Source of the DNA: Actinomadura flavalba DSM 45200
GTDB lineage: Bacteria > Actinomycetota > Actinomycetes > Streptosporangiales > Streptosporangiaceae
NCBI RefSeq assembly: GCF_000374305.1
Contig: NZ_KB894099.1
Location: 174,963 to 238,962 of the forward strand
Direction: 5' to 3'
DNA length: 64,000 nt
Within the stretch, counting starts at the first letter, position 1. Each line of letters opens with the position of its first letter. The translations under genes were made by a program, and so were the position numbers. The notes under the pieces are model-generated. The model ran no database searches. It was not told the origin of the DNA and worked only from the letters and a program-made list of their open reading frames with translations. Positions 8,423-17,412 of the stretch are shown in pieces.

Positions 8423-8929
8423 TCAACGGAGATCATCGGCCAGACCCGCCCACCTGCCGCCGATCCCGTCGATCCGGACGACCCGCTCCTCATCGCCTTC
8501 TTCCGCCTTCCGAGAAATGATCATCTCCAGTCGATCTTCGGCCAGCCCCTCGGCCAGGCCCTCCCCCCATTCGACGACGGTCACGGACTCCTCCAGGGAG
8601 GCGTCGAGGTCGAGGTCGTCCAGCTCGGCGAAGCCCCCGAGCCGGTACGCGTCGACGTGCACGAGCCCCGGCCCGCCGACGAGCGACGGATGCACCCGCG
8701 CGATGACGAACGTCGGCGAGGTGACCGGCCCCCTGATCCCGAGCCCCTCCCCGAGCCCCTGGGTGAACGTGGTCTTCCCCGCGCCCAGGTCACCGGTGAG
8801 GACGATCAGGTCACCGGCCCGCACCAGCCCGGCCAGCCGCTCCCCCAGCGCCTGCATCGCCTCGGCGTCGGGCACCTTCACGTCCACGCCCTGCTCACCC
8901 TTCCCGGCCGACCGCCGCCCCGGCATCAC
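8423..8929 (-). CDS. tsaE: tRNA threonylcarbamoyladenosine biosynthesis ATPase TsaE
   Basis: A 168-residue P-loop ATPase that drives turnover of the TsaBD complex. Walker A GDLGAGKT (46-53) is followed by TSPTFVIARVH and the VHVDAYRL segment typical of YjeE/TsaE, and by VEWGEG. The start GTG at 8929 overlaps the hydrolase stop (GTGA); ATG at 8926 is an alternative. After the stop the minus strand carries a T6 run near 8400, rare in this DNA, which may mark transcript termination before the giant-protein gene. Confidence 0.94.
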   Translation of the reverse strand: MMPGRRSAGKGEQGVDVKVPDAEAMQALGERLAGLVRAGDLIVLTGDLGAGKTTFTQGLGEGLGIRGPVTSPTFVIARVHPSLVGGPGLVHVDAYRLGGFAELDDLDLDASLEESVTVVEWGEGLAEGLAEDRLEMIISRKAEEGDEERVVRIDGIGGRWAGLADDLR

Positions 8930-10140
8930 GACACCGCCTGTTCGAGCTCCGGCCGGAGCCGGGTGATGAGGCGGCGGACCGCGTCGGTGACGTCCGCCGG
9001 ACGTTCCAGCGGAAGGATGTGCCCGGCGTCGGCGAGTTCGACCAGGTCGGTGCCCGGAAGCGCCTTGGCCAGCGCGCGCCCGTGCTCGGCCGGGGTGAAG
9101 CGGTCGGCCTCGGCGACGAGCACCACCGTCGGGACGCGGGCGAGCGCGTTGAGCGCCGCCAGCTTGTCGTGGCCGGTGAGCGATGGATAGAACTCCGCGA
9201 TCACGTCGATCGGAGTGGCGCGGATCATCCGTTCGAGGAAGTCGACCACGGACGGGCTGATCTGCGGGTCGGCGAAGGCCATCCGGCGGGTGATGACGAA
9301 CGCCAGGTCGCCGCCGACGGCGCGGGCGCGCTCGACGAGGGCGGCGCGGCGGCCGAGGCCGCGCAGCGTGCCGGGCGTGAGCGGCCGCAGCATCTTGGCG
9401 ACGGCGAGCGGCAGGCCGAGCGTCATCTCGCGGAGGTCGCCGGACGAGGTGTTCACCAGGATCGCCCCGACGACCCGGTCGCCGAACAGCTCGGGACGCC
9501 GGTCGGCCAGCGCCATGATCGACATCCCGCCCATGGAGTGCCCGACGAGCAGGACGGGCATCCCGGCCGGGACGGCCGCGCTCAGCACCTTCTCCAAGTC
9601 GGCGCCGGTCTGGTCGATCGTGGCGCTGAGCGGGTCGCTGCGGCCGGACCGGCCGTGGCTGCGCTGGTCCCAGAAGACGAGCCGCAGGTCGCCCGACTCG
9701 GCGGCGGCGCGCAGATCGCGCCGCTGGTAGTGCCAGGTGTGCTGCGTCAGGCAGTAGCCGTGGCAGAACACGACCGCGAGGGCGGCGTCGCCGGGGCCCT
9801 CGACCTCGACGTGCAGCGGCAACCCGTCGTCGGCGGTGACGGGCACCGTCTCCCCGCTGAGCAGCCCGAACGGCTCGTCGGCCTCGGGGTCGGGCCGCAT
9901 CCGGACGCGCCCCACGGCGAGGTGCCGCACCCCCATCGCCGCGCCGACCCCGGCGGCGCCGACGCCCGCGACGATGCCGGCGATGCCCGCCTTCCTGCGC
10001 CTGCTGACCATCCCGGCCCCTTCCCTTCGCATCTTCCGCACACTGCGACCCGCCCCCGGCGGCATCCCCGCCGCGGCGCCCTTCTCACCCACCGGCCCCG
10101 CCCCCGTACGCGCACCCGTCTCCCTGACCGTTCGCCTCAC
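8926..10140 (-). CDS. Alpha/beta-fold hydrolase with N-terminal membrane segment
   Basis: Up to 404 residues. A hydrophobic helix (about residues 51-70, AGIAGIVAGVGAAGVGAAMG) suggests membrane anchoring. The hydrolase core has the oxyanion HG motif (CHGYCLTQH), nucleophile elbow GHSMGG, acid region VAEADRFTP and catalytic His in DAGHILPL. The substrate is unknown. GTG at 10140 overlaps the alr stop as GTGA and is taken as start; ATG at 10011, just before SRRRKAG, is a credible shorter start. Placement between alr and tsaE is a common actinobacterial arrangement, as far as I recall it. Confidence 0.85.
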   Translation of the reverse strand: MRRTVRETGARTGAGPVGEKGAAAGMPPGAGRSVRKMRREGAGMVSRRRKAGIAGIVAGVGAAGVGAAMGVRHLAVGRVRMRPDPEADEPFGLLSGETVPVTADDGLPLHVEVEGPGDAALAVVFCHGYCLTQHTWHYQRRDLRAAAESGDLRLVFWDQRSHGRSGRSDPLSATIDQTGADLEKVLSAAVPAGMPVLLVGHSMGGMSIMALADRRPELFGDRVVGAILVNTSSGDLREMTLGLPLAVAKMLRPLTPGTLRGLGRRAALVERARAVGGDLAFVITRRMAFADPQISPSVVDFLERMIRATPIDVIAEFYPSLTGHDKLAALNALARVPTVVLVAEADRFTPAEHGRALAKALPGTDLVELADAGHILPLERPADVTDAVRRLITRLRPELEQAVS

Positions 10141-11285
10141 CCGTCAGCGGCGCCCTCCACGGTGGGGAGGCCCGTGTAGACGCGGGGAACGCGGGCGCCG
10201 ACGCGGGTGACGATCTCGTAGGAGATGGTGCCGAGCGTCTCGGCCCATTCCTGCGCGGTGGGCTCGCCGTGGTCGCCGGGCCCGAAGAGGGTGACCTCCG
10301 CACCGGCGGCGAGGTCGTCGTCGCCGAGGTCGATGACGAACTGGTCCATGCAGACGCGGCCCGCGATGCGGCGGCGGCGCCCGGCGGCCAAAATCTCCAG
10401 CGTGTTGGAGCCGTGCCGCGGGACGCCGTCACCGTAGCCCGCCGGGACGACCGCGAGGGTGGTCGCGCGCTCGGTGACGTAGGTGTGCCCGTAGGAGACA
10501 CCGCTGCCCGCCGGGACGCGCTTGACCAGCGCCGTCTCGGCGGTGAGCGTCATCGCCGGGCGCAGCCCGAACGTGCCCAGCGCCGGGACGGGCGTGAGGC
10601 CGTAGACCGCGATGCCGGGCCGGACCAGGTCGAACCGGGCCTCGGGCAGCGTGAGCGCCGCCGCCGAATTGGCCAGGTGCCGCACCTCGAACCGCGCCCC
10701 GGCCTTCTCCGCCAGCTCGGTCATCTCGGTGAACGCCGCCACCTGCCGGGCGATCGACGGATGGCCGGGCTCGTCCGCGCACGCGAAGTGCGACATGACG
10801 CCCACGACGCGCAGCACCCCGGCGGCCTCGGCCGCGAGCGCGGCGTCCACCAGGGCGGGCCACTCGGCCGGACCGGTGCCGCCGCGCGACATGCCGGTGT
10901 CGGCCTTGAGGTGGACGCGGGCCGGACGCCCGGCGGCGACGACGGCCGCGCGCAACTCGTCGATCATCCAGGGGGCGCCGACGGTGAGGTCGAGCCCGGC
11001 CGCGACGGCCTCGGCGTACGGTTCGCCCGGCACGCTCAGCACGACCAGCACCGGCGCCCCGGCCACCCCGGCGGACCGCAGCGCCAGACCCTCGGCGACC
11101 CGGGCGACGCCGAGCCACGTCGCGCCGCCCGCGAGCGCCGCCCGCGCCGCCGGGACGAGCCCGTGCCCGTACGCCTCGGCCTTGACCATCGCCATCACGG
11201 CCGCACCGCCCGCCCGCTCGCGCAGCAGCGCGACGTTCCCGGCGATGGCCCCGAGATCGACGCGGGCCTCTACTGGACTCCTCAT
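10137..11285 (-). CDS. alr: Alanine racemase
   Basis: A PLP-dependent fold-III enzyme of 382 residues that interconverts L- and D-alanine, supplying D-Ala for peptidoglycan. The PLP lysine lies in MAMVKAEAYGHG (Lys35), and the opposing catalytic tyrosine in SYGHTY. The C-terminal barrel contains the RVCMDQF motif. ATG at 11285 is chosen; GTG 11291 and TTG 11294 are in frame just upstream. The downstream junction overlaps the hydrolase by 4 nt, implying coupling. Confidence 0.96.
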   Translation of the reverse strand: MRSPVEARVDLGAIAGNVALLRERAGGAAVMAMVKAEAYGHGLVPAARAALAGGATWLGVARVAEGLALRSAGVAGAPVLVVLSVPGEPYAEAVAAGLDLTVGAPWMIDELRAAVVAAGRPARVHLKADTGMSRGGTGPAEWPALVDAALAAEAAGVLRVVGVMSHFACADEPGHPSIARQVAAFTEMTELAEKAGARFEVRHLANSAAALTLPEARFDLVRPGIAVYGLTPVPALGTFGLRPAMTLTAETALVKRVPAGSGVSYGHTYVTERATTLAVVPAGYGDGVPRHGSNTLEILAAGRRRRIAGRVCMDQFVIDLGDDDLAAGAEVTLFGPGDHGEPTAQEWAETLGTISYEIVTRVGARVPRVYTGLPTVEGAADG

Positions 11286-11396
11286 GGTCACCAAGTGTGC
11301 CCGCCCCCGACACCTGCCCGGGGCGTTCTCCCGACCCTGTGGATAACTTTCTTCGGACTTCCCGACGTGCGATGACGCGCGCCCGGGGAACCCGCG

Positions 11397-12857
11397 TCAG
11401 TCCAGCGTGCGGAAGGCCGCCGGAAGGGACCGGATGACGTCGGTGGCGCTGATCGGGCTCTCGCCGGGACCGTCGCCGCCGGCGGCGATCCGGGCCGCGA
11501 GACCGTGCAGGTAGGCGCCCGCGGCGGCGGCCTCCAGCGCGGGCATGCCGCCGCCGAGCAGGGCGCCGATGAGGCCGGACAGGACGTCGCCGGTGCCCGC
11601 CGTGGCGAGCCAGGGCGTGCCGGTCGGGTTGACGCGGACGGGCCGGTCCTGTTCGGCGACGAGCGTGGTCGAGCCCTTGAGCAGGACGGTCGCGTCCAGC
11701 TCGACGGCCGCGCGCCGCGCGAACTCCAGCCGCCGCGCCTCGATGTGGTCGCGGTCGGCGCCGAGCAGCCGCGCCAGCTCGCCCGCGTGCGGCGTCAGGA
11801 CGGTCGGCGCCTCCCGGCGCAGCAGGTCGCGGCGGCGGGACAGGACGGTGAGCCCGTCGGCGTCGACCAGGACGGGCAGCTCGGTGGCGAGCGCCGCCGC
11901 GACGATCTCCTCGGCGGCGTCGCCGGTGCCGAGCCCGGGCCCGACGACCCACGCCTGCACGCGTCCGATCGCGTCGAGCATTCCGGGCCCGCCGCCGAGC
12001 ACGGACGTGATCGCCTCCGGCCACCGGTTCCGCACCAGCTCGACGGGGTGCGCGCTGGACGCGAACCGCACCATCCCGGCCCCGGCGTGGACGGCCGCGC
12101 CCGTGCACAGGACGGCGGCGCCGGTGTACTCGTCGCCGCCCGCGACGACGCCGACGACGCCGCGCCGGTACTTGTCGGACTCGGGCCCGGGTTCGGGCGG
12201 CCGGACGTCGTCGGGCCGCGCCGCGACGACGTCGGGGTCGGCCAGGTGGGGCCCGATGCCGATGTCGACGAGTTCGATGACGCCGCAGTACGCGGCGCCG
12301 GGGTCGATGAGCAGCCCGGGCTTGTGCGTGCCGAACGTGACGGTGACGTCGGCGTGCACGGCGGCGCCCTCGACGCGTCCCGACCCGGCGTCGACGCCGG
12401 ACGGCACGTCGCACGCGACGACGACCCCCGCCGCGAGCGCGGCCCGCCGGGCGAGCGCGGCGTGCGGTTCGCGCAGGCCCCCGGCGCCGCCGATGCCGGT
12501 GAGGCCGTCGATGATGAGGTCGGCGGCGTCGATGGGCGCGTCGGCGGGCGCGGCGACGCGCCCGCCCGCGGCGCGCAGGGCGGCGAGGCCGCCTTCGTGC
12601 GCGGACGATCCGGCCAGCACCGCGACGACCTGCGCGCCGCGCCCGGCGAGCCGCGCCCCGGCGTACAGAGCGTCGCCGCCGTTGGCGCCGCCGCCGATCA
12701 GCAGGACGATCCGCGCCCCGTACACGTGCGGCAGCAGCCGGGCGCAGACGCCCGCGAGCCCGGCGGCGGCGCGGCGCATCAGCTCGCCGTCCGGTGTGCG
12801 GGCCATGAGGGCGCGTTCGGCGGCCCGGACCTTCCCGACCTCGTGCGCGTACCGCAT
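11397..12857 (-). CDS. nnrE: Bifunctional NAD(P)HX epimerase / ADP-dependent NAD(P)HX dehydratase
   Basis: A 486-residue fusion that repairs hydrated NADH and NADPH. The N-terminal half (about 1-210) is the YjeF-N epimerase, with the GGGANGGDALYAG nucleotide loop. The C-terminal half is a ribokinase-like dehydratase with TPHAGELARLL and the active-site LATAGTGDVLSGLIGALL motif. It starts one base after the acpS stop, so the two are surely co-transcribed. The bifunctional form is often named nnr. The length is normal for it. Confidence 0.95.
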   Translation of the reverse strand: MRYAHEVGKVRAAERALMARTPDGELMRRAAAGLAGVCARLLPHVYGARIVLLIGGGANGGDALYAGARLAGRGAQVVAVLAGSSAHEGGLAALRAAGGRVAAPADAPIDAADLIIDGLTGIGGAGGLREPHAALARRAALAAGVVVACDVPSGVDAGSGRVEGAAVHADVTVTFGTHKPGLLIDPGAAYCGVIELVDIGIGPHLADPDVVAARPDDVRPPEPGPESDKYRRGVVGVVAGGDEYTGAAVLCTGAAVHAGAGMVRFASSAHPVELVRNRWPEAITSVLGGGPGMLDAIGRVQAWVVGPGLGTGDAAEEIVAAALATELPVLVDADGLTVLSRRRDLLRREAPTVLTPHAGELARLLGADRDHIEARRLEFARRAAVELDATVLLKGSTTLVAEQDRPVRVNPTGTPWLATAGTGDVLSGLIGALLGGGMPALEAAAAGAYLHGLAARIAAGGDGPGESPISATDVIRSLPAAFRTLD

Positions 12858-12858
12858 C

Positions 12859-13230
12859 TCACGCCCCCCGCTTCGTCTGGCGCGCCTCGGCGATCACGAC
12901 CGCCGTGGCGATGCCCCCGTCATGGCTGAGCGAGACGTGCCAGTCGGTGACGCCGCGGGCGGCGGCGGCCGACGCGACCGTCCCGGTCACGTGCAGCGTG
13001 GGCGGACCTCCGGCGGCCCGGCGGATCTCGGCGTCGGTCCAGAGCAGGCCGCCGGGCGCGCCGAGCGCCTTGGCGAGCGCCTCCTTGGCCGCGAACCGCG
13101 CGGCGAGCGACCGCGTCGGCAGGTCGCGTTCGCCCGGTGTGAACAGTCTCGTCCGCAAACCGGGGGTGCGCCGCAACGCCGCCTCGAACCGTCCGATGTC
13201 CGCGACATCGATTCCCACGCCCACGATCAC
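12859..13230 (-). CDS. acpS: Holo-[acyl-carrier-protein] synthase
   Basis: A 123-residue 4'-phosphopantetheinyl transferase that moves the CoA arm onto acyl carrier proteins. The magnesium-binding GVGIDVADIGRFE opening and the RFAAKEALAKALG helix are both intact, as is WHVSLSHDGG. It heads the minus-strand run acpS-nnrE. About 235 bp separate it from the divergent XRE regulator, and this gap must hold promoters in both directions; I did not find a clear consensus there. Confidence 0.96.
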   Translation of the reverse strand: MIVGVGIDVADIGRFEAALRRTPGLRTRLFTPGERDLPTRSLAARFAAKEALAKALGAPGGLLWTDAEIRRAAGGPPTLHVTGTVASAAAARGVTDWHVSLSHDGGIATAVVIAEARQTKRGA

Positions 13231-13465
13231 CTACCCAGAGTGCCATGGAGATCATGCGTCACTGGCGTCCCTTCACCATTTGAACCCTGGTTAAGGCCGT
13301 GACGGTGCGCTAGCGTCTGATTTGGTGCAACTTCCAGTGCCATGGAGGAAATGAGGCGTCAGTCGCTATCGCTCCGGTGACGCATCATCCGTCCGCACCA
13401 GTGATCAAGGTGTTTTACGGCACACTGCATCGTATGGGCACCCCTCCCGGCGAAGGTAGCCAGCC

Positions 13466-14377
13466 ATGAGCAGGATCAGCGGCCCGACCGTCACCCAGCG
13501 GCGCCTGGCGCTCGAACTGCGACGACTCCGCGAACACAGCAGGCTGACCGGCGACGAAGTGGCCACGCGGCTTTCCTGGTCGACCGCCAAAGTGAGCCGG
13601 CTGGAGAACGCCCGCACGGGAGCGCGCGTTTCGGACGTCGCCGACCTGCTGAAACTCTACGGAGTCCAGGGCCAGCGGTTCCAGGAACTCGTCACGCTCG
13701 CCACCGAGGCGACCCGGCGCGGCTGGTGGGAGGACTATCCGGCGCTGACGCCGGGTTACGCGGAACTGATCTCGCTGGAGTCCGAGGCCGACGCGGCGCT
13801 GCTGTGGGACACGATGCTGGTCCCGGGCCTGCTCCAGGCCGAGGGTTACGCGCGCCACATCGTCGGCGCCTGGAACATCGTGGCCACCAAGACGCCCGCC
13901 GAGATCGAACGCTGGATCGAGGTGCGGCTGCGCCGTCAGCACGTCCTGACGCGCGATTCCCCGCTGGTGATCGACGCGATCCTGGACGAGTCGGTCCTGC
14001 ACCGCAAGGTCGGGACGGCGCGCGTGATGGCCGAACAGATCGACCACTTGCGCACGGTTTCGGCGCTCCCCACGGTGAACCTCCGCATCCTTCCCCTCGA
14101 CGGCGTGCACCCCATCCTCGCGACGTCGTTCGCGCTCCTGGAGTTCGCCCCGTTCCACGAGGTGACGTTCCCGGACATAGTTCACATTGAGAGCCTTACC
14201 TTTAGTTACCTGGAGAATGAGGCAGATACGCATATGTATCGCCTCGCGCATCGCAGTATGTCGGAAGTCTGCCTTCCCGTCGCCGAGACACAGGCGCTGC
14301 TAATGGCACTCCGCGACCGATGGCTCGCCCGTGACGAAGACGACTCTCCGCGCGCAGATCCTGGCCGCAATAGCTGA
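13466..14377 (+). CDS. XRE-family helix-turn-helix regulator with DUF5753 domain
   Basis: 303 residues. The N-terminal Cro/C1 HTH (about 11-64) includes LTGDEVATRLSWSTAKVSRLEN. The rest, from GWWEDYPALTPGYAELISLE onward, is the DUF5753 domain found in large actinobacterial families such as the BldB/WhiJ-associated regulators. The ATG at 13466 has a GAAGG ribosome site. The next two plus-strand genes encode DUF397 proteins, the usual partners, so the trio probably forms a regulator-antagonist module. The last 200 bp are visibly less GC-rich than the surroundings, hinting at mobile ancestry. Confidence 0.92.
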   Translation: MSRISGPTVTQRRLALELRRLREHSRLTGDEVATRLSWSTAKVSRLENARTGARVSDVADLLKLYGVQGQRFQELVTLATEATRRGWWEDYPALTPGYAELISLESEADAALLWDTMLVPGLLQAEGYARHIVGAWNIVATKTPAEIERWIEVRLRRQHVLTRDSPLVIDAILDESVLHRKVGTARVMAEQIDHLRTVSALPTVNLRILPLDGVHPILATSFALLEFAPFHEVTFPDIVHIESLTFSYLENEADTHMYRLAHRSMSEVCLPVAETQALLMALRDRWLARDEDDSPRADPGRNS

Positions 14378-14546
14378 TAGTGTTCGACCACATCCCTGGT
14401 TAGCCCGCCGTAGGTTATGCATGACCGTGCACCGCCTCTTCAACGGCGAGCCGAAAAGCCATCCGCCGACTCCGGACAATCCCGGCAGTCGGCCTTTGGT
14501 GTCCACTGCGGCCTTTCCCATGCGCCGCCAGAACCAAGAGGTTGCC

Positions 14547-14762
14547 TTGTCTGTTGCTGAATCCGCCGGCCCGGCCTGGCGACGCAGCTCGCGCTGCACC
14601 ACCACGGGGACGTGCGTCGAGGTCGCCGCCCTGCCGAGCGCGGTCGCGACGATCGCGGCCCGCGACACCAAGCGCGGCGAGCAGAGCCCGATCGTCGCCT
14701 TCAACGGGGGCGAGTGGCGCACCCTGCTGTCGGGGATCAAGGACGGGGCCTACGACCTGTAA
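14547..14762 (+). CDS. DUF397 protein (small partner of XRE regulator)
   Basis: A 71-residue protein with the DUF397 signature: WRRSSRCTTTGTCVEVA near the N terminus and the C-terminal FNGGEWRTLLSGIKDG helix. I place the start at TTG 14547 because AAGAGG lies just upstream at a good distance and the length is then typical. The in-frame ATG at 14520 has no ribosome site. In known systems DUF397 proteins modulate the neighbouring XRE/DUF5753 regulator. The gene lies 169 bp after the regulator, on the same strand. Confidence 0.8.
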   Translation: MSVAESAGPAWRRSSRCTTTGTCVEVAALPSAVATIAARDTKRGEQSPIVAFNGGEWRTLLSGIKDGAYDL

Positions 14763-14792
14763 GCTCCCGCGTCCCGCACGCACGACGATCGA

Positions 14793-14816
14793 GGGCCGAG
14801 TCGATCGGCTCGGCCC
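14793..14816 (+). terminator. Hairpin after first DUF397 gene
   Basis: GGGCCGAG (14793-14800) pairs perfectly with CTCGGCCC (14809-14816) around an 8-nt loop. It lies 30 nt after the stop and has no T-tract, a common actinobacterial terminator form. Confidence 0.55.
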
Positions 14817-15185
14817 TGCGCCCTCCCCGGTTCGGCGGACGACGGACGACGGACGCGAACCTGATCGTCGAATCACTCAGCGGGCTATCAAAGTCGCCAC
14901 GCGGACAAGACCGATCAGCATCATTTCTGGCACTCCACGATGAATGACCGCGTCGGCCCCGCGTACCTTTCCCGGGACGACAGGTACCGTGAAAGTTGCA
15001 ACGCCAGGTGTCGAACACGACGAAACGCCGCAGCGGCACTTCCCCGGACATCAACGCCTGGGTATCCGCGCGGCCAGGAAGCCGAGTCCCCGGGGCCAGA
15101 TGATCAACTTCGGCCGGTGGGTACAGTTCCGCTGACGATGGCGTCACTCCGGCCAGATCACTTCCACCCCCCGGCAGGAGGCCCG
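14817..15185. other. Spacer between the two DUF397 genes
   Basis: I see no supportable gene in these 369 bp. The frame leading into the second DUF397 gene is open from 14940, but the added residues have no family resemblance and the Shine-Dalgarno site lies at the 3' end. Lower GC and several AT-rich patches suggest a promoter for the second DUF397 gene, though no clear -35/-10 pair was found. Confidence 0.5.
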
Positions 15186-15422
15186 ATGCCGAGACAAGGC
15201 ACGCCCGTCCCCCACTGGAGAACAAGCAGCCGCTGCGCCGCCACCGGAACGTGCGTCGCCGTGGCCCTCGTCGGCCCGCGCCTCATCGGCATGCGTGACA
15301 CCACGGTGCCCGAGACGACGTCCGACCATGTCCTGACCTTCGACCCGGCAGCCTGGCGGGCGTTCGCCCACGGGCTCAAGGCAGGTCTGGCCGACCTGCC
15401 GGGCCGCCCCGGCGGCCGCTGA
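15186..15422 (+). CDS. DUF397 protein (second copy)
   Basis: A 78-residue DUF397 protein with WRTSSRCAATGTCVAVAL and the C-terminal FDPAAWRAFAHGLKAGL helix. ATG at 15186 follows GGAGG by five bases and decides the start. It is a paralogue of the gene at 14547; both share the SSRC..TGTCV core. It is convergent with the ABC permease gene, 38 bp away. It likely works with the XRE regulator upstream. Confidence 0.88.
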   Translation: MPRQGTPVPHWRTSSRCAATGTCVAVALVGPRLIGMRDTTVPETTSDHVLTFDPAAWRAFAHGLKAGLADLPGRPGGR

Positions 15423-15460
15423 CCGCCGCCCCGAGCCGCGCGGGGCACGACGCCGTCGGA

Positions 15461-16441
15461 TCAGGCGATGCGGACGCCGGACGGGAGGATGCGGACGGGA
15501 GTCCGGAGGCCGCGCACGGCCGAGCCGAGGGCCAGGCCGGCGAGGGCGAGCTGCACCGCGAGGCCGTACGGCCAGACGGGGCCGCCCTCGCCGGGGTCCG
15601 TCCGGTACGAGCCGTCCGGCCGGTAGGACGGCTTCGGCTCGCGCATCTCGCGCAGGTCCCGGCTCAGCTCGCCGAGCAGGTCGCCGTCGACGTCGTCGTC
15701 CACGACGACGCGCCGCCCGCTCCGCAGCGTGACGATCTCGTGCCGCGCCTCCAGTCGCGGGGCGGCGTCCGCCAGCACCACGACGGGATTGGGCGACATG
15801 ACCCACCACGCGTGGTTGCGTGCGGTCCCGGGTCCGTCCAGGTCCCCGCCACGGGTCGCGAGGCCGTCGAAGATCGCGCCCACCACCATCGTCCCGACGA
15901 GCAGCCCGAACACCGTCAGGTACGACAGCAGCACCGACGTGACGCCCCGCGCGACCACGCCGGACCAGCCGAGGGAGAGCGTCACCACGACGCCGACCTG
16001 CACGATCATGATGCCGACCACCGCGAGGTGGTGGAACGGGCTCACCGCGCCCTCCAGCACGGGCACCAGCGTCACCGGCAGCGCGAGCACCAGGACCGTC
16101 GTGCCGGTCCCCCAGGCGGCGGCGAGCTTGCCGAGCGCGATGTCGGCCGGGCTCAGCCGGGTGACCTGGAGGGCGGCGAGCGTGCCGCGCTCCCGGTCGC
16201 CGTTGATCGCCTGGCCCGACAGCGCCGGCGCGATGAGCAGCACCAGCACCAGGACGGCCAGCATGACGCTGCCGAACATCACCAGCGCCGCGTCGTCGCC
16301 CACCCCGATCGTCAGCCGGAACAGCAGCCCGAGGCCGTTGACCAGGACGAACCACACGGCCAGCAGCGCCTTCCAGTGGCCGGTGCGGATGCGGGTGCGG
16401 AACTCCTGCCGGGCGATGAGCCCGATGCCTGCGAGCGTCAT
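15461..16441 (-). CDS. ABC-2 type exporter permease
   Basis: 326 residues with about six hydrophobic helices (for example LLAVWFVLVNGLGLLF, VMLAVLVLVLLIAPALSG and VVGIMIVQVGVVVTLSLGW). The GDRERGTLAALQVTRLSPADI segment after helix two is the coupling region typical of ABC-2 permeases. A hydrophilic loop of about 90 residues precedes the last helix. It overlaps the ATPase gene by 4 nt, so the two form one transporter. The substrate is unknown. Confidence 0.87.
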   Translation of the reverse strand: MTLAGIGLIARQEFRTRIRTGHWKALLAVWFVLVNGLGLLFRLTIGVGDDAALVMFGSVMLAVLVLVLLIAPALSGQAINGDRERGTLAALQVTRLSPADIALGKLAAAWGTGTTVLVLALPVTLVPVLEGAVSPFHHLAVVGIMIVQVGVVVTLSLGWSGVVARGVTSVLLSYLTVFGLLVGTMVVGAIFDGLATRGGDLDGPGTARNHAWWVMSPNPVVVLADAAPRLEARHEIVTLRSGRRVVVDDDVDGDLLGELSRDLREMREPKPSYRPDGSYRTDPGEGGPVWPYGLAVQLALAGLALGSAVRGLRTPVRILPSGVRIA

Positions 16442-17358
16442 GCCGCTCCGCCTTCCGTCATCGCGAGGTAAGCCGAGTCGAGGGCGCCCCGGGCGGGCGC
16501 GAAATCGACGACGGGCACGTCCCGCGCCGTCAGGTAGGCCAGCAGCGCGGCGGCGTCGGCGTCGGTGAGCGGCCCGACCTCGGCGCCGCCGGGCAGGGAG
16601 GTGATCTCACCGACGCCGGGACGGGCGGCGAGCGCCGCCGTCAGCGCGGCGGGGTCGAGGGCGTGGACGCGGCGCCGGACGCGCTGCGCGGCGGGCGCGG
16701 CGGACGAGTGCGTCGCGGCGATCCGGCCGCCGTTCATCAGCACGACCTCGTCGGCCGTCTCCTCCAGGTCGGCCAGCACGTGACTGGACAGCAGCACCGC
16801 CATCCCGTCGCCTGCGAGCCTGCGCAGCAGGTCGCGCAGCATCAGCCGGGAGTGCGGATCGAGCCCGGAGGCGGGCTCGTCCAGGATCAGGACGCGGGGC
16901 CGGTGCACGAGCGCCCGCGCGACGCCGAGCCGCTGCTTCTGGCCGCGCGAGAGCACGTGCACGGGGACGTCCGCGTACTCCTCCAGGCGGACCAGCGCCA
17001 GCAGCGCGCGCAGGCGCCGGGCTCGCTCCGCGCGGGGGGTGCGGTGCGCGGCGGCGAAGAACGCCAGGTACTCGGCGGCGCTCAGCCGGTCGTAGACGCC
17101 GAGGGTGTCGGGCATCCAGCCGAGCATGTCGCGGACGCCGCCCGGGTCGGTCGCGGCGTCGCGTCCGGCGATGTGGACGGAGCCCGAGTCGGGGGCGAGG
17201 AGCGTCGCCAGCATGAGCATCAGCGTCGTCTTGCCCGCGCCGTTCGGGCCGATGAGCCCGGTGATCCGCCCGTAGGGGACGGCGAGGTCGACGCCGCGCA
17301 CGACCTCGTGGGTGCCGAACCGGCGCGTCACCTGCCGCACCGCGATGCCGTCGTCCAC
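16438..17358 (-). CDS. ABC transporter ATP-binding protein
   Basis: About 306 residues. Walker A GPNGAGKTT, a signature-like LSRGQKQRLGVARAL and Walker B VLILDEPASGLD are complete, so the ATPase should be active. GTG at 17358 fits the GGGAGG site better than GTG at 17364. It couples to the permease downstream through a 4-nt overlap. It lies 54 bp downstream of glmS on the same strand and may be read through from it. The C-terminal 80 residues are a variable domain. Confidence 0.9.
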   Translation of the reverse strand: MDDGIAVRQVTRRFGTHEVVRGVDLAVPYGRITGLIGPNGAGKTTLMLMLATLLAPDSGSVHIAGRDAATDPGGVRDMLGWMPDTLGVYDRLSAAEYLAFFAAAHRTPRAERARRLRALLALVRLEEYADVPVHVLSRGQKQRLGVARALVHRPRVLILDEPASGLDPHSRLMLRDLLRRLAGDGMAVLLSSHVLADLEETADEVVLMNGGRIAATHSSAAPAAQRVRRRVHALDPAALTAALAARPGVGEITSLPGGAEVGPLTDADAAALLAYLTARDVPVVDFAPARGALDSAYLAMTEGGAA

Positions 17359-17412
17359 CGCCACCTCCCGCGTCGGAAGGTGAGATGCGCCATGGCGCGC
17401 GGCGGTTCCCGG

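Noticed and set aside
5737..8520. A 927-codon plus-strand open frame opposite the giant repeat protein
   Set aside because: The minus frame has a membrane helix, a folded C-terminal domain with paired Cys, coherent repeats and a ribosome site. The plus frame has none of these.
13338..13380. A 12-codon ORF (MEEMRRQSLSLR) upstream of the XRE regulator
   Set aside because: It is too short to support and has no coupling to the regulator start. It could be a chance ORF.
14331..14546. An N-terminal extension of the first DUF397 protein
   Set aside because: The frame is open from 14331 but overlaps the end of the regulator gene, and the extra residues do not resemble DUF397. The TTG at 14547 has the ribosome site.
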